Positions 5,648-9,107 of a stretch of DNA of 9,107 nucleotides are shown piece after piece. The notes under the pieces were generated by a model, which saw only the letters and a program-made list of their open reading frames with translations, had not been told where the DNA came from and did not search any database. The stretch comes from CAYQPF01 sp964419225 (lineage in GTDB: Bacteria > Cloacimonadota > Cloacimonadia > Cloacimonadales > CAYQPF01), in contig CAYQPF010000181.1 in the NCBI GenBank assembly GCA_964419225.1, positions 1-9,107 on the forward strand, in the 5' to 3' direction. The translations under genes were made by a program, and so were the position numbers. Position 1 is the first letter of the stretch, and every line of letters starts with the position of its first letter.

Positions 5648-6784
5648 ATGAAACCCTTGATTATGGTTGTTGATGATGAACCAGTGAACAGAATGATTCT
5701 GACAAAGACATTCAGTGATACAGACTATAGAACAAAAGAATGTGCTTCAGGTGAAGAAGCCATAGCTTTTTTAGAAGATGAAGTACCGGATATTATTCTT
5801 CTTGATATTATGATGCCCGGTATTGATGGATTTGAAGTCTGCGAAAAGATTAAATCTAATCCGCGTACTTTTGATATCCCTGTGATCATCATAACAGCCC
5901 TGTCTGATAAGATTTCCCGCTTACGCGGCTTACAACTCGGTGCTGCAGACATCATCACCAAACCCTTTGATTTACCTGAAATCAGACTGAAAGTTAATCT
6001 CCATCTGAAAATGAGAAACCTCTATCTGGAAGTAAAGAAACATAACGAAAATATCAAAAAAGATATTCTGGCTGCACGTAAACTGCAGATGAATCTCTTA
6101 CCCGAAAATAATGTTGACCTTAATGAAAACTATCATTTTTCCTATGAATATTACCCCTGCGATTCTTTAGGCGGTGATTTCCTCGATATTTTCCCTCTGG
6201 ATGATGATACTTTCTGCTTCTATATTGCCGATGTCTCCGGACATGGTGTCGCATCTTCCCTGGTTACTATCTTTCTCAAAGAATTCTTCAATCAGAACAG
6301 AAAGAAGATCAAAGATACCTACGACCCAGGTCAAATCCTGACCCTTATCAATAAAGCTCTTATCAACATTAACTTTGAAGACCGCTACATGACTCTCTTC
6401 GTCGGACTGGTTAATGTTAAAACAAATAAACTTAACTGGGCTTCCGCCGGACCCAACACCACCCCTATCTTGTTCTCAAAAGACAGCATATCCTTCCTGG
6501 AAAACCAGGCTATGGCTATCGGCTGGCTCATGGATCTCACCTGGGACAGTCATGAACTCGATATTCCGGAAGACAGTTTCCTCATGTTCTACTCGGATGC
6601 TGCTGTGGAATTGAAAAACCCTATGGGTGATGTGCTGAATGCCGAAGGTTTGCTCGAAATGCTCAAGGCCTGCAATATCCATGAACACGGTGATTTCCAG
6701 TTAGTAATACAATATTTAATGGAATATAGTGAAGATGTGAGCTTCCAGGATGACTTGTCTTTGGTAGGATTACGCAGGAAATAA
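5648..6784 (+). CDS. Response regulator: receiver domain fused to PP2C/SpoIIE-type serine phosphatase (RsbU-like)
   Basis: This is a two-domain cytosolic signalling protein. The receiver domain (1 to about 120) has Asp9-Asp10, phospho-acceptor Asp53 in LLDIMMPG, Thr83 and Lys105 in TKPFD. A helical linker (about 120-155, with LAARKLQMNLLPE) leads to a PP2C/SpoIIE phosphatase with GGDFLD (175-180), ADVSGHG (194-200), SAGPN (266-270), YSDA (315-318) and DDLS (368-371). The metal-binding aspartates are present; the usual Gly after Ser-Asp is Ala318. Family knowledge: phosphorylation of the receiver switches the phosphatase, which dephosphorylates an anti-sigma-antagonist (STAS) protein. No STAS protein or anti-sigma kinase lies in the window. 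I prefer the ATG at 5648 (378 residues), since GAGG at 5639-5642, overlapping the rluD stop, sits 5 nt before it. A GTG at 5642 would lie inside that site. The stop codon abuts the opposing tRNA gene. Confidence 0.9.
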   Translation: MKPLIMVVDDEPVNRMILTKTFSDTDYRTKECASGEEAIAFLEDEVPDIILLDIMMPGIDGFEVCEKIKSNPRTFDIPVIIITALSDKISRLRGLQLGAADIITKPFDLPEIRLKVNLHLKMRNLYLEVKKHNENIKKDILAARKLQMNLLPENNVDLNENYHFSYEYYPCDSLGGDFLDIFPLDDDTFCFYIADVSGHGVASSLVTIFLKEFFNQNRKKIKDTYDPGQILTLINKALININFEDRYMTLFVGLVNVKTNKLNWASAGPNTTPILFSKDSISFLENQAMAIGWLMDLTWDSHELDIPEDSFLMFYSDAAVELKNPMGDVLNAEGLLEMLKACNIHEHGDFQLVIQYLMEYSEDVSFQDDLSLVGLRRK

Positions 6785-6861
6785 TGGTATCCCCGAGCCG
6801 ACTTGAACGGCTGACCTTTTCCTTAGGAGGGAACTGCTCTATCCAACTGAGCTACGGGGAC
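6785..6861 (-). tRNA. tRNA-Arg, anticodon CCU
   Basis: Read on the minus strand this folds into a 77-nt cloverleaf including an encoded CCA end. The acceptor stem is GTCCCCG/CGGGGAT with a G1-U72 wobble, and the discriminator is A. The D arm is GCTC/GAGC. The anticodon loop CTCCTAA carries CCT (reads AGG, arginine). The T arm is AGCCG/CGGCT with loop TTCAAGT. The outermost anticodon-stem pair is a G-A mismatch (27-43). The 3' end touches the stop codon of the opposing REC-PP2C gene with no gap. Confidence 0.95.
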
Positions 6862-6871
6862 ACATTAGGCA

Positions 6872-6898
6872 GTCTTATTAATTAGCGTTTTATGTCAA
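6872..6898 (-). promoter_or_regulatory. Candidate promoter for tRNA-Arg
   Basis: A perfect minus-strand -35 TTGACA (6898-6893) lies 32 nt before the tRNA 5' end. After 15 nt comes TAAGAC (6877-6872), a weak -10 (3/6). The position suits a tRNA with a short leader, but the -10 is poor. Confidence 0.35.
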
Positions 6899-6929
6899 GT
6901 AAAGAACCAAATTTTAGCGGGGATCATAT

Positions 6930-7895
6930 ATGAAATTAGCAGTTGTCGGTGCAACTGGTGAAGTCGGAAGAATGATGTTGAAATGTCTCGAAGAGCAAAA
7001 TATTCTGGTTTCTGAACTTTATCTTTATGCTTCTGCCAGATCACAGGGGCAAAAACTTTTCTTCAATAACAAAGAATATACAGTTCAAACCTTAACCAAA
7101 GAAAGCATGCAGCAGAATTATGATTTTCTTCTTTTTTCTGCCGGTGGTAAAACAGCTCTTGAATATGCTCCGGTTGCGGCTCAGGCGGGGAATACTATCA
7201 TTGATAATTCTTCAGCCTTTCGTCAGCAGGCAGGTATTCCTTTAATAGTACCGGAAATTAATGGCGAAGTAATTAAAGGTTATCAGGGGATAATTGCCAA
7301 TCCTAATTGCTCCACGATCCAGATGGTCTTACCATTAAATGTACTGCATCAGGAATTCGGGTTGAAGAAAGTAATAGTCAGCACCTACCAGTCGGTTTCC
7401 GGTGCGGGACATAAAGGAATTGATACTCTCATGGCTCAGCGAAACGGCTCGGAGATCATTGATCCTTTCTCTCAGAAAATTGACCTTAATGTTCTGCCTC
7501 AGGTGGACAGAATGCTTGACAACGGTTATTGCTTTGAAGAAGAAAAAATGCATTTTGAAACAAGAAAGATCCTGAACATCCCCGATCTGCTGATCAGTGC
7601 CACCACGGTCAGAGTCCCTGTTCTTTATGGACATAGTGAGACCATCTATGCCGAGTTTGCACAGGATGTCGATCTGGCTCAGGCTCAAAAAGCTCTCCAG
7701 CATTCAACTTCCATCAAATTCTACTCGGATACGATTATTACCCCGATCGATGTTGTCGATTCGGATGACAGCCATGTCTGCCGTCTAAGAATGGGTGTGG
7801 ATAATAAATCTCTAAATTTCTGGTGTGTGGGTAATAATGTCCGCCTCGGTGCCGCCACTAACGCCGTACGTATCTTGAAGTATTTGATTTCATAG
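6930..7895 (+). CDS. asd: Aspartate-semialdehyde dehydrogenase
   Basis: The enzyme reduces aspartyl phosphate to aspartate semialdehyde with NADPH, the branch point to lysine/diaminopimelate, threonine and methionine. The 321-residue protein has the N-terminal NADP fold (VVGATGEVGRMML, 5-17), Arg98, the catalytic cysteine Cys127 in NPNCST (124-129), STYQSVSGAG (151-160, Gln154), a segment at about 203-214 with the conserved ET pair (EEEKMHFETRKI), and the active-site His235 in GHSE. The length is a little short for the family (usually about 330-370), but all landmarks are present. The ribosome site is a modest GGGGA (6919-6923), 6 nt before the ATG. It lies 145 nt after the REC-PP2C gene with the antisense tRNA between, and a terminator-like hairpin follows. 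Confidence 0.95.
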   Translation: MKLAVVGATGEVGRMMLKCLEEQNILVSELYLYASARSQGQKLFFNNKEYTVQTLTKESMQQNYDFLLFSAGGKTALEYAPVAAQAGNTIIDNSSAFRQQAGIPLIVPEINGEVIKGYQGIIANPNCSTIQMVLPLNVLHQEFGLKKVIVSTYQSVSGAGHKGIDTLMAQRNGSEIIDPFSQKIDLNVLPQVDRMLDNGYCFEEEKMHFETRKILNIPDLLISATTVRVPVLYGHSETIYAEFAQDVDLAQAQKALQHSTSIKFYSDTIITPIDVVDSDDSHVCRLRMGVDNKSLNFWCVGNNVRLGAATNAVRILKYLIS

Positions 7896-7898
7896 TGT

Positions 7899-7925
7899 TG
7901 CTGGCATTCTCCAATCAGCATTTTT
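7899..7925 (+). terminator. Probable intrinsic terminator of asd
   Basis: TGCTGG (7899-7904) pairs with TCAGCA (7915-7920), the last pair being G-U, and is followed directly by TTTTT (7921-7925). A short inner ATT/AAT pairing may extend the stem. The stem is short and not GC-rich, so termination may be partial. It starts 3 nt after the stop codon. Confidence 0.55.
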
Positions 7926-7949
7926 AAAAAAAATCTGCTAATTCTCCTG

Positions 7950-7999
7950 ATCAGTGAAAATCAGTGTTGATCAGTGACTAACCTCTCTAAAAGCATCTC
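7950..7999 (+). repeat. Dispersed periodic element, copy with ATCAGTG units
   Basis: ATCAGTG occurs at 7950, 7960 and 7970 with exact 10-bp spacing, leads into ACTAA, and is followed by CTCTCTAAAAGCATCTC (7983-7999). That tail differs by one base from the one at 1357-1373. Units within a copy match each other better than they match units of other copies. Confidence 0.7.
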
Positions 8000-8015
8000 C
8001 TCTCTTTTCTACTAT

Positions 8016-8045
8016 CCACGAATTACACTAATTTCACTAATTATG
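8016..8045 (-). repeat. Inverted periodic units of the dispersed element family
   Basis: The plus strand shows CACGAAT, CACTAAT and CACTAAT at 9-bp spacing (8017, 8026, 8035). On the minus strand these read ATTAGTG, ATTAGTG and ATTCGTG, as in the 1324 element but in opposite orientation. No conserved tail is attached. It could pair with neighbouring direct units in single-stranded DNA or RNA. Confidence 0.6.
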
Positions 8046-8071
8046 ATATTTGTCTCTTCTCCTAATTCGTT

Positions 8072-8385
8072 TAATTCGTACAATTCGCGGTTAAATATCT
8101 CTAGAAATTGTCTCTTCCTGCCACATCTTTCAACACCACTCTTCTACTTACAATAATCTACCTTGTTTCAACTACTCTTATCCCTTAATACTAGAAATTT
8201 CTCTCTCTCATCTCCTAATTCGAGTAATTCGTACAATTCGCGGTTAAATATCTCTAGAAATTGTCTCTTCCTGCCACATCTTTCAACACCACTCTTCTAC
8301 TTACAATAATCTACCTTGTTTCAACTACTCTTATCCCTTAATACTAGAAATTTCTCTCTCTCATCTCCTAATTCGAGTAATTCGT
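8072..8385 (+). repeat. Perfect tandem duplication, 153-bp period
   Basis: Bases 8072-8232 are identical to 8225-8385, giving two full copies of a 153-bp unit (8078-8230 and 8231-8383) with a few extra matching bases. Each copy starts at a run of AATTCG units spaced 9 bp (ending GGTTAA) and contains two CTAGAAATT motifs. By hand count one unit has 43 C but only 11 G on this strand. The unit is not open in a useful frame, so it is not a protein repeat. Confidence 0.95.
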
Positions 8386-8420
8386 GAAATCCGTGGAGAA
8401 CACTCTCGAAAAGCGTCTCC
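8368..8420 (+). repeat. Dispersed periodic element, last copy (closes the array)
   Basis: ATTCGAG, ATTCGTG and ATCCGTG at 9-bp spacing (8371, 8380, 8389) lead into GAGAACA and then CTCTCGAAAAGCGTCTC (8403-8419). That tail differs by one base from 1357-1373. The first unit overlaps the end of the 153-bp tandem copy. The element ends 9 nt from the glycosyltransferase stop codon. Confidence 0.7.
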
Positions 8421-8429
8421 CATTAATAA

Positions 8430-9107
8430 TTATTTCAGATTAACCATTTCCTCGATCGAAACTGTATCAGCCTTATTATGCTTTCTATTCTGATTAACCA
8501 ACAATTCCCCCAGCAGTCCGACAGAAATAAACTGGAAGCCGGAGAGAATGAGCAGCATACTCAGAAAGAGAATAGGTCTGTTGTAGAGCGGAGTATTAAA
8601 AAAGTACTTGAGAATGGTCAAATATGCCCCGATCACAGCTCCTGAGAAGGATAGAACCGTACCTATCCCGCCAAATAAATACAGAGGACTGCGACAGAAA
8701 GATGTGACCAGTTTCACGGTCATCAGATCAAGATAACCCCGCAGATAACGTTCGAACCCGTACTTGGATTTACCGAAAGTTCGTGCTCTGTGCTCTACAG
8801 GAATCTCTGCCACCTTAAATCCTTTAGCATGTGCAAGTGCCGGTACATACCTGTGCATCTCACCATATATATCGAGTTCTTTGACTAAAGATAATCTATA
8901 TGCCTTAAAACCACAATTGTAATCATGTAAAAAAAGTCCGAAAGTCTTACCCGTGACATAGTTGAATAATTTTGAAGGCAGACGCTTCGATATGGGGTCA
9001 AGTCTGCGTTTTTTCCATCCGCAAACCAGATCATAACCTTCTTCCAGCTCAGAGATAAAGTTAGGAATTTCCACTGGATTATCCTGCAGATCGGCATCCA
9101 TAGTAAA
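8430..9107 (-). CDS. Family 2 glycosyltransferase (DPM1/ArnC/GtrB-like) with two C-terminal membrane helices, N-terminus cut off
   Basis: The frame is open to the window edge: codons for Phe-Thr precede the first visible Met, which is the Met of the internal TMDADLQD motif, not the start. About 226 residues are seen; roughly 90-100 are probably missing, judged from the family length of about 310-330. Counting from that Met, DADLQD (2-7) is the GT-A metal/nucleotide motif, followed by DYNCGFKAYR (60-69), GEMHRYVPALA (80-90) and VEHRARTFGKSKYG (102-115), all typical of polyprenyl-phosphate glycosyltransferases. Two hydrophobic segments (about 139-168 and 176-202) should anchor it in the inner membrane. 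Family knowledge: such enzymes move a sugar from a nucleotide donor to undecaprenyl or dolichyl phosphate for lipid A, O-antigen or glycoprotein modification. Donor and pathway cannot be read from this fragment. Confidence 0.9.
   Translation of the reverse strand, partial: FTMDADLQDNPVEIPNFISELEEGYDLVCGWKKRRLDPISKRLPSKLFNYVTGKTFGLFLHDYNCGFKAYRLSLVKELDIYGEMHRYVPALAHAKGFKVAEIPVEHRARTFGKSKYGFERYLRGYLDLMTVKLVTSFCRSPLYLFGGIGTVLSFSGAVIGAYLTILKYFFNTPLYNRPILFLSMLLILSGFQFISVGLLGELLVNQNRKHNKADTVSIEEMVNLK

Larger units (their letters stand above)
7926..8429. other. Gene-free repeat array between asd and the glycosyltransferase
   Basis: About 500 bases with no credible gene. It is made almost wholly of repeats: a periodic element at 7950-7999, an inverted set of units at 8016-8045, two perfect 153-bp tandem copies (8072-8385), and another periodic element at 8368-8420. 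The short open frame near 7974 merely runs through the repeats. No clear terminator for the minus-strand glycosyltransferase is visible. Confidence 0.7.

Noticed and set aside
7335..7703. Minus-strand open frame of 122 codons inside asd
   Set aside because: Shadow of asd, which has full catalytic motifs in the other direction.
8016..8400. CRISPR array
   Set aside because: The direct repeats are 153-bp perfect tandem copies and 9-bp units with no unique spacers of constant length, and no cas gene is nearby.
9099..9101. ATG as start of the glycosyltransferase
   Set aside because: It encodes the Met within the conserved TMDADLQD motif, which normally lies about 90-100 residues into such proteins; the frame stays open to the window edge.

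Overview
The window is about 9.1 kb of AT-rich bacterial chromosome, probably from an uncultured anaerobe of the FCB/Cloacimonadota kind. That placement is an inference. It rests on a secreted FG-GAP propeller protein, an Rpn/PDDEXK_2 nuclease, a REC-PP2C regulator, a PAS/CxxC protein and intergenic DNA full of short periodic repeats. No marker gene here fixes the lineage.

Layout: (a) 1-1007 (-) is the N-terminal part of a secreted FG-GAP protein, cut by the window edge. (b) 1008-1965 is gene-free and repeat-laden. (c) 1966-2838 (+) is an Rpn-family recombination-promoting nuclease with its own strong promoter. (d) 2839-3285 is gene-free and repeats several of the sequence blocks found upstream of the nuclease. 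(e) 3286-6784 (+) is a tight four-gene cluster: PAS + Cys/His-cluster protein, adenylate kinase (adk), RluD-type pseudouridine synthase, and a response regulator fused to a PP2C/SpoIIE phosphatase. (f) 6785-6861 (-) is tRNA-Arg(CCU), abutting the last stop codon of the cluster. (g) 6930-7895 (+) is aspartate-semialdehyde dehydrogenase (asd), followed by a terminator-like hairpin. (h) 7896-8429 is gene-free, with a perfect 153-bp tandem duplication between two copies of a dispersed element. (i) 8430-9107 (-) is the C-terminal part of a membrane-anchored GT2 glycosyltransferase, cut by the window edge.

The genes of cluster (e) are separated by 19, 8 and 7 nt and look co-transcribed and partly translationally coupled. 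It combines housekeeping enzymes for nucleotide balance and rRNA modification with two signalling proteins at its ends. Asd (lysine/threonine/methionine and diaminopimelate synthesis) follows across the antisense tRNA, with no obvious terminator between.

The most unusual content is between the genes. A 103-bp sequence occurs in two identical copies, one on each side of the nuclease gene, along with REP-like hairpins that share sequence across the gene. A second family has three 9-10 bp units, a TAA-type junction and a conserved CTCTCGAAAAGCATCTC-like tail; it recurs near 1324, 3141, 7950 and 8368. Both large repeats are C-rich and G-poor on the + strand.
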